Shown piece after piece: positions 38,101 to 50,300 of a DNA stretch of 64,000 bases (the stretch's first letter is position 1; each line of letters starts with the position of its first letter). The DNA is from Caenorhabditis remanei (lineage: Eukaryota; Nematoda; Chromadorea; Rhabditida; Rhabditidae): assembly GCF_010183535.1 (NCBI RefSeq), contig NC_071332.1, positions 10,788,001 to 10,852,000 of the forward strand, given 5' to 3'. Made by a program: the position numbers and the translations under genes. The notes below the pieces were generated by a model. The model worked only from the letters and a program-made list of their open reading frames with translations. It made no database searches and was not told the origin of the DNA.

Positions 38101-39117
38101 CAGCTCCTCATCTTCTGATTTGTCGTTTTTTTTTCAAGTTGTTACATCATTTGGCCTTCTGACTTATGCAATATTTTCTAATGGTATCATGAACACCTAA
38201 ATCTGTGCTTTGGAACGTCGTGCTTTGGAAGTGAAAATATAAAAATACAAAAATCACAGAGCCATTTCATCTGCTTTTGTTACCGGAAGAAAAAATGCGT
38301 GGGAACACAAACTGAACCGGATTGCACATTTTCAAAAACCCACCTCATATTAAAATTTTTCTTTTCTTCTTCTCTTATGTTCTTTTTCATCATCATTATC
38401 TTCGACACCTCATCCTTTTTGTTATTCTATTTCTTTGTTGGCTGTGTTGAAAACTGAAATTATCAAAGGCAAAGCAAAATAATTAGATTTGTCGCAAAAT
38501 GTTGACCCTGTTTAACTCATGTCTAGAAGAGAATGTAGGAGTCAGTTCAGTTTATCAGTTTATTCTATCAAAAATATATTTGATTTATTACATTACTCCA
38601 CGTCAAAATAGACATTTCCTTTATTTCCGCTATCACGTAGGGAATTCTTTGATCTATTTTTTACTTTCTGAAGGTATTGCTCTTTCTTCATTTCCCTTGT
38701 TTTCACAAGTTCTAGATTTTTCTTCTTCTCTATAATTATAGCATTTGATCTTTTCCATCTAAGGGAAATGCGTGCGTAAACGAGTCTGCTCATTTTGCTC
38801 ATTTGCTCAGTGAGAAGTCTCTAGAGAATGGTAATTGTTACCAATCACAATTCTCTCGCATTTTCGTCTATTTTTGAATCTTTTCATGCTATATCAATGA
38901 GTTCAATTGAGTGTTCCAACTCCTCCCACTTTGTCGTCAGTTGTTCAGATGAAGCTTAATCAGATTGAAGTGTCCAATCGAAGAATAAGATTTTTTCCAA
39001 TTTCAGTTGTTTTCAAAATTGATAGATTCCCACAATTACCGTTTTGAAAGTTTGACGTTATTCTCCTTTTATGATTTCTTGATTTTCTTTTTCTCAAATA
39101 AAAAAGCGACTTCCAGA
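35188..39117. other. 3.9 kb intergenic region, no gene seen
   Basis: A/T-rich spacer between the divergently transcribed receptor copy C (-) and the fourth receptor (+). I found no exon series, tRNA or long repeat. Several open frames of 60-90 codons show no family features or matched splice sites. It probably includes two promoters. Confidence 0.6.
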
Positions 39118-40603
39118 ATGGGTGTCTACGATGCAAATTTTACTTGTGTGCCGACGCCAAACAATCCAATATGGATCCCAGTTGTAGTTTTGCAATTTGT
39201 GATAGTCATTCTTGGATGTATTTCTCATTCAATTTTCATGTCTCTCGTCGTGTTCCCGCAGAAATTCGGATTGTATTTGAGGTTAGTGCTACTTTTTATT
39301 ATTACAAAATAATACATTAGTTCTATTCATTTATTTAGAAAATTCATTCCAGAACATCATTCTTCTTCATCTCCGTCATGATGCTTATAATGCTTTTGAC
39401 GTCTACTGGAGCTTTTTTGATCACTTTGGCACACGGAAAATATATTGAAGACTGTGAAATCAGTGCGATTGGTATGATTTTAAAAATGAGTTTAGTAACA
39501 AGAAATTTCATTTTCAGAACTACGAAAATGGTTACTCTATGTTCATTCTTTTGGAGAATATTTCTTTGTAATCTGCGAATTGTTAGGAACAATTGGTAAG
39601 TGTATTGCTAGTTGGAATACAGAGGTCATCCTAATCACTGTTTTTTTTTCAGAACGCGTCTCCAGCACATTCTATCCAAACTTCAGAAAATCGTCGGTGT
39701 TCTTGAACTTCTTCAGAGTCAGTATTGTTCTTGGAGCTATAACAACTATCGGATATATCTATTTCATTCGAATCTCATTCCAAAAACATTTGTTTGCCAT
39801 TGGATTCGGAAGTTTGACATTGATGGAAGTGGCGAATGGAATTGTTAGTTTTAGCAAGTTATCAACGTCCGAATCTTCATATTCTTATTTTCAGATAGTC
39901 CTCATCTTATGGTCTGCAGCAAAGAAAAAGTATAAAACTGATAAAGACGCTCCATTGAATGTGAGATTTGAGGTTCAGTTTTAAATTATCAGACACTCTT
40001 GAAGAAACTAAAACTTTGATTTTTTCAGATATCTCGATCCTATGCATACTGTCGATGTGCTGCAGCAAGTGTCCTAGCTCGAGTCCTTATCATTACCTAT
40101 GTTTATCTGAAGATCGCTGGATTTTTCGAAGGAGATGCAGACTCCGGTTTTTACTACTTGATGAATGTCGTAAGTTAGATCTTTGAAATAATTTTGGAAA
40201 ATAAAATCATCATGTTTTAATTCTAGTTAATCAACCTCTACTGCTTAGTCTATCCATGGACAATTATGCTTTGTCACCGAAAAATAAAGAGTCAGGTATG
40301 TTATTAAACGTGTTTTTTTGTCATGGTTTGTAGTTCTGAAAAGTGTTTTACTGATCGTAAAAGAATAGATTGAATAAATAATGTTGAAACAAAATTAGAG
40401 ACGAAATCATGTTATTTCAGATAGACCGTTTCGTCAACGAAAAAATGTTCTCCCGTCACAAGAGAATTCACCAGGAAGGCGAAAAAACACTGTATACAAT
40501 TGATGGAAAACAAATGAATGGAATGACGACTGACGATCATTTCAATCAACTCAACAACTTTTGGAATATATCTGCACACCCGTCTCCTGCTAGAATAGTT
40601 TGA
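39118..40603 (+). CDS. Seven-transmembrane chemoreceptor, Sra-superfamily (sre-like), copy D
   Basis: Exons: 39118-39281, 39353-39471, 39518-39595, 39653-39843, 39895-39960, 40029-40169, 40227-40295 and 40421-40603; 336 residues. The exon boundaries match the minus-strand trio in position: a split before ERVSSTFYPNF after TM3, and one before ISRSYAYCRC before TM6. The tail YTIDGKQMNGM...HFNQLNNFW is the same GK...F..L...W signature seen in copies A-C. The rest is diverged, so this is an old paralog on the opposite strand. The N terminus carries an NFT glycosylation site. Confidence 0.75.
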
Positions 40604-40931
40604 TACCTCCCCCATTTTTATGATCTACATTAATTTTAATACCACATTCTTCTCGTTCAACCTCGACTCTCTTTCAAATAATCTACTAATTTCAAAATTC
40701 TCACTCAATTTTTCATGTCGATTTTTCGGTTTCCTATGTTTTATGTGTCGCAACAACCTATAAAAATGTGTGTGCCCACGTGTTGATACGTTTTTTAGCA
40801 GAAAAGAAATACAGCGACAGAGAAGAGTTTATTGGTCACTCTTTATCAGTTGGACAGCTAACAGGAATTCGTCTTTCTCTCCCCTCCTGGTTTTCAGCAA
40901 ACAGTTGAAGATTGGCTGAAACGGAAGCAAC
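40604..40931. other. Short intergenic region
   Basis: Receptor 3' end followed by the promoter side of the CLN3 gene. No gene or repeat seen. Confidence 0.6.
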
Positions 40932-43207
40932 ATGAAACGGGTCAACTGGGATACCGTAAGGACCGCCGTGGCATTTTTGTGAGTTTTCTCTGCAGAAAGT
41001 ACATTATAATAATCATAAAGTTGCCCAAGACTGAAATACGGTAGTTACTTTTTTTCGAAAAATGCCAATGGTTAGAACTGATATTAGTTGAATTTCTTTG
41101 TGTAACGATTACCAAATTCAATATAATTAAGATTATCCTTGCATCCCCCCAATCCTTCTTCAAGTTAGTCACAAAATAACATCATCTTTTCGTTTTCACT
41201 ACCTTCAATTTATTTTTCAGTCTACTCGGTCTCTGTAACAATTACGGATATGTGATTATGCTCAGTGCGGCGGAGGATATTCTGAGTCAACAACACGGGA
41301 AAAACAAAACGACGACAGTAGACACGTGTATGGTGAGTGACGCTCCTTTGAATGGCGAATGACGATATTGTAATTAGAAGTGAGATCTGAGAAAGGTGAC
41401 ACTTTTTGATTTCTGTCTGCAAAAGAAGGGGAACGCGTCATTGTTGACATGTTACGAGTAACCGAACATTATTCAACATCAGAGAGTAAACGGGTGGAAT
41501 TTATAGAAAACATGAAACCAGTTCTTGTTTTCAAAAAGTTTATTGTGATGAAAACTGAAAAACGAATAACATTTATATTATTGCTATAGATTTTTGGTGG
41601 ATTTTTTTCAAAGGTTTCAATTTTTTTGAATACATTTTGATAATAAAGTAAAACATCTGTTACGAATTTGCAGAATTCATGTTTCACTGAAATCACAACT
41701 GAATAATTTTCTGAGGACAAGTTACCGATGAAACTTGTTGGCTTTTACAATTTTTCTCAATTTTTCTCAATTTCAGCCAGAAATTAACACACGAGAATGC
41801 AAACCACCAACTGCCGAAGTACTTCTCTCGGACAACTTACCTAGTTTGATTGTCAAATTAACATTCCCATTCTTCATGGACAGATTCCCATTCGGGTATG
41901 CACTCTCTTATTCATTTTATTCGTTCAAATATTTCCTTGACAGACTCCGAGTGGCAGTTGTTTGTCTGCTACAAGCCACTTCATACTTTGTTGTCGCATT
42001 TTCTGTTTCGATTCCGATGTCACTGGCCGGTGTGGTCTTTGTCAGTTTGGGAGGTGGATTGGGAGAAATTACGTTTTTGGGATTGTCAGCTCATTATCAG
42101 AGGTGAGGTTGGAAGGAGAGTGAAGATGATGACATGAATGTAAAAACAACTCTTTTTTTCAGAATCGCTATCGCCGGATGGTCATCTGGAACGGGAATGG
42201 CAGGACTGTTGGGGTCTTTCTCTTACGCATTTCTAACGGAACCTCACATGGCAAATTTGACACCTAAAGTTGCACTTCTCATACAACTGTTCATTCCAGT
42301 GTTGTTTGCGATCGCGTAAGTTGAACTCGCAATAAGAAGATCTGTCATGTATTCAGATTTCAACTGAACACGTTTTACTGGTTCTATCTTTCAATTATTC
42401 AGATACTTCATACTTCTGGAGAAACCCGAATCTGTCTACTCTCCCACACTCAATCCAAAATCCTGGATTGTTCCGAAAGGATACGATGACTTCGTTGTCA
42501 GCAAACATAGAGTTCCTCAGCGACAACTCAACCCTTGGGAGAGAGTACAACTCATTGTTGTATGTCATTTTTCCTTTTCTCTGTTCGAATTCTTAAAATT
42601 TCCAGCCTATGCTCCACTTGATGATTCCTCTGGCATTCGTCTACGTCGGTGAATACATGATTAATCAAGGAATGACACAACAAATCGTATTTGACTGTTC
42701 TCATGGATTCAATTTATCGCTGCACAGTCAATACCGATGGTATCAAGTCCTTTATCAGCTCGGAGTTTTCGTTTCAAGATCATCAATCAAGTTGGTTGAG
42801 CTACCAATGTGGGCTCTTTATTTATTGCCCATACTGCAGGTTAGTATTAGAAAAAATAATTATGCTAAGCAAATGACAACATTTTTCAGTTATCTAACAT
42901 GTTATTCTTCTTTTTTGATGCATTGTACTGGTTCGTCCCACATATCGGCATAATTTTCGCATTGATCGTTTTCGAAGGATTGTTTGGAGGATCTTCATAT
43001 GTCAATACTTTCCATAAAATTCATAATAAGGTAGAACTTTTTAAAATAAATTTATTTTCAAATTTCTATAAGTTTCAGGTTGAACCGGATGTTCGAGAAT
43101 ACTGTCTTTCTGCTGCCTCAATGGGAGACAGTATTGGTGTCAATTTTGCTGCTGGAGTCTCTATACCTCTCCATTATTGGATGTGTAGACAGCCCTCACC
43201 GCGATGA
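40932..43207 (+). CDS. cln-3.3: CLN3/battenin lysosomal membrane protein
   Basis: CLN3 is a multi-pass endolysosomal membrane protein; loss of the human gene causes juvenile Batten disease. Exons: 40932-40978, 41221-41332, 41777-41895, 41944-42102, 42163-42315, 42403-42559, 42606-42839, 42890-43030 and 43079-43207; 416 residues, near the family's 430-440. Conserved stretches include NNYGYVIMLSAAEDIL, LGGGLGEITFL, GWSSGTGMAGLLG, YVGEYMINQGM, YRWYQVLYQLGVF.SRSS, FEGLFGG.SYVNTF and a final GDSIGVNFAAG. NKT and NLT sequons are present. The protein ends CRQPSPR, without a clear prenylation box. C. elegans has three cln-3 genes; cln-3.3 is chosen because, from memory, it is ZC190.1 and neighbours the Smaug-like gene. 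Confidence 0.93.
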
Positions 43208-43412
43208 TGCATATTTATAGATCTTATCTTATTTTTGTATTGATATTTAAAATTTTCGAAACGAACGTATTTATTGATGCCCAGAGTTTATTGCCAAAAC
43301 AAAACAATTAAGTTTTACGTTTCGTATCGATTCACGCCGCAGGCTTTGTTGAGGATGACTTGTTTTTTGTTGGAGTTGACTTGGTAGAAGTAGGAGCAGA
43401 AGACGGCTCAGC

Positions 43413-44107
43413 TTATTTACTTTTTGTCGATTCTTTGGACTTCTTGGAAGTTTTTGATTGTTGAGGTTGCTTCTTACGAGGAGCTTGAACACTAGCGGGT
43501 CCCGGTTGGTCATTGTTAGCTGGAGGAACTCCGCTTGGCTGTGGTCTTTGTGGTGGAGCTGCACCTCCAGCAACTGGATATGCGTAGTCTGCCGGGTAAG
43601 CGTAGTTGTCATAGTAGTAAGGCTCCTGATAGTACGGATCGGCATAGTAGGGATCAACGTAATATGGGTCATATGGATCGTACGCGACCACTGGTTCAAC
43701 AATTGGGTCGGGTCTGGAACGACATCCACCAACACATACGATGACGACGATGAGGATGCAGATGATAAGGAACACGGAAGTGATTATGTAGATACCATAC
43801 TGGAAAAGAAAGTAATTACATTCTGAATCTGTATTTCATTTGCTGCATATGCAGCATGAACTGAATTAAAATCTACTCACCATTGGAAAGTCTCCACCGA
43901 CCGAGTAGTAGGGATGATACTAAAAATATTACAGATTCTAGATATTTCAAGATTCGGCCTCACCCAAGCATAATGTGGATACGGTGCCACAACGACAGCT
44001 GGTCGATGATAGTAGTATGGACGATAATGGTAATGTGGACCATAATAACCACCACGGTAACCATAGCCTCCGCGATAACCATAACCACCACGATAATAGA
44101 CCGGCAT
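43413..44107 (-). CDS. Single-pass membrane protein with Gly/Tyr-rich N terminus, paralog 1
   Basis: Exons: 44107-43964, 43919-43881 and 43799-43413; 189 residues. The N terminus repeats GGYGYR and is rich in Tyr and His. Next come YGIYIITSVFLIICILIVV (one membrane segment), a GGCRSRP membrane-proximal stretch, a Tyr/Asp/Pro-rich repeat region (DPYYVDPYYADPYY), and a Lys/Ser-rich tail ending ESTKSK. I recognise no named family. The membrane segment and its preceding splice site match the gene at 46261-47079, so the two are paralogs. It is divergent from the PDZ gene, 400 bp away, and converges on cln-3.3 with only 205 bp between stops. Confidence 0.75.
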
Positions 44108-44507
44108 TTTAAACAGAGAAATGAATTTGGAAATGAGGGCGATTTTTAAATTAGAATTAAAAAAGGAACGATACGGAAGAATGGGCAAATCACTAGATAA
44201 AAATCTGTTTCTAAATGAGGGCGGACTCAGAAATTTGAAGATTACTCAGACTGGAGGAATGATATTCTCGTTAGAGCTGTCAGAATGACTATATTCACCT
44301 AATTTATATGGTTCCAGTTACTTTTTGTGTACGATGTTATCCAGTTTTTATCAACACGTGAACTTTTCCTTCTCTGACCGTGGCTCCCTGCCCTAATCTT
44401 CTTTCTTTTTCCTTGTTATACGGTTTTTTTACACGCCAATCATTTTCGAATTTCTACATCCAAATATCAAGTCGATTTCAATTCAAAGCATTTGATAGCT
44501 TGAAAAG
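44108..44507. promoter_or_regulatory. Shared divergent promoter region
   Basis: The 400 bp between the start of membrane-protein paralog 1 (-) and the double-PDZ gene (+) must hold both promoters. No clear TATA pair was found. The spacing makes coregulation plausible; this is inference. Confidence 0.4.
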
Positions 44508-45992
44508 ATGCCTCAAGAAGAGTCAACTGTTGTCAAATGTAAAATCTATCGTCCCGAAGACGTCGACAACATATGGGAAAGACAGGGATTCAAAAAAGGA
44601 GAGGTGAGATTTTAGTCTCAAATTATTGAATTTTTTGAATCTTTGAATTTCCAGATAGAAGAAAGAGTGAAGGCTGTCGTGATGCTCCGTGGGGAAACTC
44701 TTCCGAACAGTTACAAGATGATTGTAGAAGCCATTTACGAGTTTCCAAAGAAAGATAAAGCTGCTGTTGGTCATTTTCTATCATTTCCCATTTGAGAGGA
44801 GTACATGTTTTCAGCAGCTTGGTTTAGTGAACCGCCATGGACTGATAACACGTGTTCACTATGCCAGTCCATTCAAGGGAACTCTTCAACCAGGAGATGT
44901 CATTCTTCAAGTGAACAACACTAACGTTTCGTTTGATGACCGTGCTGCAGTGGCTGAGGACAAAACTGGAAGTCTGCAAAGCAAAGTGAAAGCACCCGAG
45001 AAAAAATCAGGAGAAAAGTGGGAGTTTCCGAATTATTTCGAAATAACTTGTACAACTTTCAGAAAGGACAGACCAGCTTCTCTGTCATCAGGCTATCCAG
45101 ATTTCAAATCAGTTGTTTCAAAAGTCATGAGTTCCAAAACAGAATCGAAAGTTACCATTACTGTTGCAAGACTGAAAAACCGAGTGGGTACTTTCAAGTG
45201 TCCAGCTGGTAACTGTTTTTGAAAATAAAACCCTCGTACACTGTTCCGTTTTTCAGGTATCGTCGCTACTCCTGGCTATCAAATGGATATGGCTCTTGTC
45301 TATCAATACAAATATCTGAAGCTTGGTCTCAACATGCAACAAACTGGTCCAAAAGTAGTTGTCAACTACACCGTTCCAGATACAGTTACCCACATCAGTT
45401 TGAATATTGGAGAAGCAATTCTGGCTGTCGATGAACATTCTGTAAGCAATTTGGAAGAAGTTCGTCAACGTATTCTGGATGGTTGTAATACAAACGGATG
45501 GGTTCGATTAATAGTGGAATATCCGAATACTGATCCAATAAGGAATTTAGTCAGAGGGCAGTTGGCAACAGCTTCAAAAGCCACTGATCGTCCACCGTAT
45601 TATATGTGTGGAGATGTCAGAAAATACTGTGATGAAGGAATCGAGGCGTTGAAAAATGGGAAAGAGTTGGAGTCAGTTTTGAAGGAAGCAGAGACAAAAG
45701 AATCGGATAGAAAAGAGTTGGAAAAGAAGAAAAGTGCAAGAAAAGCTAACAAAAAGTACTGAGTTTCATCACAACTGTATCACTTTCAGTCTATTGATTT
45801 TCAGAGACACATTGGTGGAATTCCGTAAAACAACAGAAGAAGTAGGTATTCCATCGGAATGGAACTCGAAACTTTTCGTTGTGGTAAGGTGTTATTTTTT
45901 GTCTAATTATCTATAATAGTTAATTCTAGCTCCCTCCATTGAAAACAAAAGAAACAGAAATGGGAACGGACACCTCGCAGATGAAAAAGTGA
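44508..45992 (+). CDS. Double PDZ-domain protein
   Basis: Exons: 44508-44603, 44655-44765, 44815-45208, 45257-45755, 45805-45883 and 45930-45992; 413 residues. A first PDZ-like unit centres on LGLVNRHGLITRVHYASPFK then LQPGDVILQVNNTNVS (the GD.I..VN pattern). A second centres on LGLNMQQTGPKVVVNY then ISLNIGEAILAVDEHSVSN. An acidic/basic Lys-Glu-rich, probably coiled segment follows (ESVLKEAETKESDRKELEKKKS). There is no signal peptide or membrane segment, so it is cytosolic, probably a scaffold. The donor at 44766 (GTTGGT) is weak. It is flanked by two paralogous membrane proteins, which might be partners (inference). The specific worm ortholog is not recalled. Confidence 0.8.
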
Positions 45993-46260
45993 ACTCTGTT
46001 GTATCGAAAAAATAATATTCAAAACGCTCTAGATTTTTCTCTTTTTGCCATTTCGGTTGCATAAATATGTGACTTAAAAAAAAAAGTTATATTCAAAAAA
46101 TTTCCAAAAATAGTAAGCATTCAATGTAAAAAAGAGTTGTTTCAAGTTGAATACCCGTGAAAAAGGGAGTGGGTAGCGTTGTCCGATGGCTCAGTCTCCG
46201 TTATATTTTGAACTCGAAACTGCACATCGATAATAACAAAATGTTTTATTTCGAATAAAA

Positions 46261-47079
46261 TTACTTTTTGGAAGATTTATCAGTTATCTCAGTTTTGGCA
46301 GATCTGTCAGTTTTGGTTGATTTTCCACTTTTACTTGTTATATCCGTCTTCTCCGATCTGTCATCTCTTTGAGTTTTCTCCATTTTTGAACTACGAGCTG
46401 ATCTTTTAGAACTTTTAGATGTCTTCTGAGAACATTGAGATTTCATTGATGGAGAGATGTTTCCGTTGGTAGACATTTCAGCTGTCTTGTTAGATTGGTT
46501 CGTTTTCTCACGGATGGATCTATGAGATTTCTTGAATTCTGTCTGATAAACCGTCTCATAGTATGGAATATGACGACGACAGGGACGGGAATGGTCGTGA
46601 CATTTTTTGTCGCGAGGTGTTCTGTGACTATTCTTAAATTCTTTCAGTGGCTCGTGATAGTACGGTTGTTTCAGAAAGGCTAGTGGAGGTGACTTTTGGA
46701 ATGCTGGAGAGCTAATCGGAGGGTTCTTATGTTTTTTTGAAGACGATTCTCGAGGAGTTGATGAATTTTTGGGTGCAACAGGCTCTTCATCTGTTTTGTC
46801 TGAATCATTATTGGCAATATTCCGATTAGAAGAATCGGGGGAATCTATAACTTCGTCTGGAGAATCCTGTTGACGACATCGGCAACACTCTGAAATTTTA
46901 AATGTCGAATTGGAAAATATTCAACTTTGAATAGAACTTACTTCCGAAAACACAAATAGCAATAATGATGAAAACAATAACAACCAAAACTCCGATAATG
47001 ATATAGAGAGCGTTCTGAAAGATGAGATACATTTGATTTGGAGTACTGTACTCATTTCATCTAACTAAAAACTTACCAT
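46261..47079 (-). CDS. Single-pass membrane protein with Lys/Ser-rich tail, paralog 2
   Basis: Exons: 47079-47077 (only the ATG is coding), 47014-46942 and 46889-46261; 234 residues. The protein begins MNALYIIIGVLVVIVFIIIA, a single membrane segment, then KCCRCRQQD (possible palmitoylation cysteines), an acidic linker, a PYYHEP/IPYYETVYQ Tyr stretch, and a long tail rich in Ser, Lys, Thr and Asp. The tail repeats short SKS.K/TDRS/KTEITDKS units. The ATG|GT junction lies at the same point as in the gene at 43413-44107 (PMet|Tyr), supporting paralogy and the three-base coding exon. The family is unrecognised. Confidence 0.7.
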
Positions 47080-47383
47080 TGAACAATTTCTTTCCAATTT
47101 TCGTGTAATATGAATGATATGAATTCGAAATAATAAGAAATGATGACAATCTGATATACCGCCCATCAGAAAAAAAAATAGAGTGAGAATGGCGTGAGAG
47201 AAACGAAGAGTAGTTTCGAAAAGAATGCTTTAAAAGTAATCAAAATTTAATTTCGTTTGTTTTGAGAATAAAAGAATCGAGTACTGAACTATAAATCTAC
47301 GAATAATCTGTTGTTCAGTTGAAAGATAGAATATTAAATAGTTTTATTTGAAACCGAGTTTATGAGATCAATTTTAGATTTAT

Positions 47384-50300
47384 TTACAATGTCGTCTTCT
47401 TCAAGTTTCCGTTTTCATTCAAATGATTTGGTTTCCCATTTCCATTGTTCATGCACATTGACATTTTCTGACGAGACCGATGATCGGAGAGCTGTAATTA
47501 TGGATTCAGATGTCAAAAATAAGCAAAGCAAAAAATGATTTCTTCGAAAACTCACCGAATTCATATTTAACGCAAACCTCAGCTCGTAGAACAACTCATC
47601 CAAAAACGGTTTTCCTTCTTTCTTCGAGATGTGATGACACCGATACATCAATTCGAATATGACAACGATCACTGCCAAAAATATTCCGACCCCCAAAGTA
47701 ATGAAAAGACCAGCGACGTTGTACATGCTGAGTGCAAATCGGTCATGCTTGACAGCCGACGCAGTGCTCGTGCATGCCGCTCCTCTGAAATGTTCATAAT
47801 CAATGAGATTGCTTCGGATGAAGTGGAAGAGGAAGAAAGAAAAAAACATACTTGCTTCTCCACCACTTTGTCTTTTTCATTTCAATGATTCCACGTTTAG
47901 CATAGAGCAAAATTTGCCGAGAGATTCGGTCAGTCCACTCGGATTCTGAATTGATAACGTTGAAACGAAAAATAAATTATATGGAAACAAGCGGACTCAT
48001 ATAAATAGATAAAACACATTTAAATATATTGGTATATTTTAAACAGGGGACCGACTCACTTTTAGCCAACGCTATTCCATATCCTTTAGATCCCAGAACA
48101 CCTCCGATTTGTGTCAAATTGCAATTTTGTTGAGTCTCGTATTCCAACGAAGTGGATTCCATCAAATACGCGTAGTTCATGCTGAAACTACTCTTAAAGT
48201 ATTTTCAGATGCTGTCACCCTCCCCATTTTGCAGTACCTCAATGCTCTCTCCACTCCTTTTCCATTACTTGTCACAAACACATCTTTATCTTTCATATAT
48301 TCCCACATTTTGACGTGTGCAGCGATTCTGGACTCTTGGAAGAATTGCATCGTGGATCCACCTCTGATTGTACCATAGGAAATTGTAGTTTGATTTGCCA
48401 AGTCATCAAGATTCTTGATAGGGATATAAGGTCGAGAAACAGTGAGAACAGCTGCCAGATTGGCAGTGTAAGCAGAAATAATAACCAGATAAAATACCCA
48501 CCAGGTACCTGAAATCACAGGTGTAACAAATCAAAAAAAGAAAAATGGTACCTCCAAGAAGTCTGGTGGAAACTGCTCTCGGACCAAAATCACATCCTCC
48601 CTTGAGCATTGTGCTCAAAACATACCAGACAGTATTCCAAAAACTATAGTTATTGGACATGACAATTGGAGCTTCTTGACCTGCAAAATATTATTTTGTT
48701 TGAGATTTAGTGTCCACGCATACTGGTGGCAAAAGCTGCTGCTGGATGAGGTTCATGTGCAGTGCAGCAAGAAAAGTTCAGATTCCACTCGTATGGAGTT
48801 ACATTGGCCACGAAATACATTCCAAGTGTGACAGTGACTGAAAATTGCAGTGATGTGCTCTATATTACATAAACAACTCACTGATAGAAGATGCAATTGC
48901 TGTCCAAATCTGCCAAGATAATGGATTCAAGAAAGAGAATAAATCAGGTTGTTGATCATCGGGTACTTTGTACAGAATACTGATTCCCAATGATAAAAAT
49001 GGTTTCGTGAAGTCAACTGCTTCAGATCTTCTATAATTAACAGTCAATGGGGCAACTGCCATTTCAGCTTCTCCTCTCAGAATCTCTCCAATCATTCCAT
49101 CCCATGATCCATTTCCATATTTGTCGTTTCCGTATTTTCCATCTTTTACCGCATGAATGGTGTAAGTAAATCCAAGATCTTTCGACAATTCAGCAAGTAA
49201 ATCTATACAAAATCCCTCAAATTTCGAATTCGAATCGAGTTCATAATGATTTTTCTTCAGCATGACATAGGGTCTTTCCATGATTGTAGTCACTCGGAAA
49301 TGAGGTTTCAACTCATCAGAAACTTGTACATTTCTTTGTAATTGTGCTTTGGAGTCACCTGACATATTGACGTGCACGTTGGTTGCAGGTTCCCAGAAAC
49401 CAATCTGAAATTGCATTAAAATGACTGTTTAATGAGTAGAGTACTCACGTAATTTCCAGGCAGTTAGCCGACGAAAACGGCTATTAGCCGTCGATTTCGG
49501 CGCGGCTGCCATATGTATATGGCAGCCGCGCCGAAATCGTCGGCTAACTGCCGTTTCGGTAGTTTCCTATCCTGGGAGGAATTCGCCATGTAGGTGCCGT
49601 TTACATGCCGTTTACACGCCGATACCGCGCTGCTTAGGTGTCAAATATTTCAAATATTTTGAAAGTTGAAAGAATGATCACAATAATAAATTTCAGCTGT
49701 TAATTTTTATGTTGTCACTCTAATATTTTTTGGTTTTTCTCATTTTAGTTGATTGAACAGCTTTCCAGCCTATTCCGATATTCACAATGAGTATCACGAG
49801 CTATGGAATTCCAATAATTGAAGTGAGTGAATTATTGAAACAGAAAAAGTTCAAATTTTGGAGTCAAAGCATCAAAATTAGGAAAACGATCTAGTTTTTT
49901 TCATGGGACTATTCACGGCCGGTGAAATTTTTTATTTTTCTCCGAAGAATCATCATTAAGAAACAAAAAAATTTTGTAAAGATGGAAGTGAAATTTGTTT
50001 CTACAGTGTGCTAAATCAATTATGTCGTCAGTTTCATACAGTCGAAACAAATTTCACTTCCGTCTTACTTCGTCTTACTTCGTCTTAACTTACGCACAGC
50101 TCTGATCTGAATGCTTCATCGCTGTAAGATCAAATGTAAAATGAAAAACGCTGTCCTCCCATGATTGATTGCCTCTGTTTTTTTCACCTGCTTTTTTTTC
50201 TGATATATAAAAACTTCAGAATCATAGTTTTTTGAGTTAACCTGATTGAACTCCCGAATTTAATAAGACTAAACTTTCAAACTCTAACGCAGTCATAATG

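Noticed and set aside
43271..43735. 154-codon minus-strand frame rich in Thr, Gln and Leu
   Set aside because: Out-of-frame shadow of the Tyr/Pro-rich repeats of membrane-protein paralog 1, whose spliced frame is well supported.
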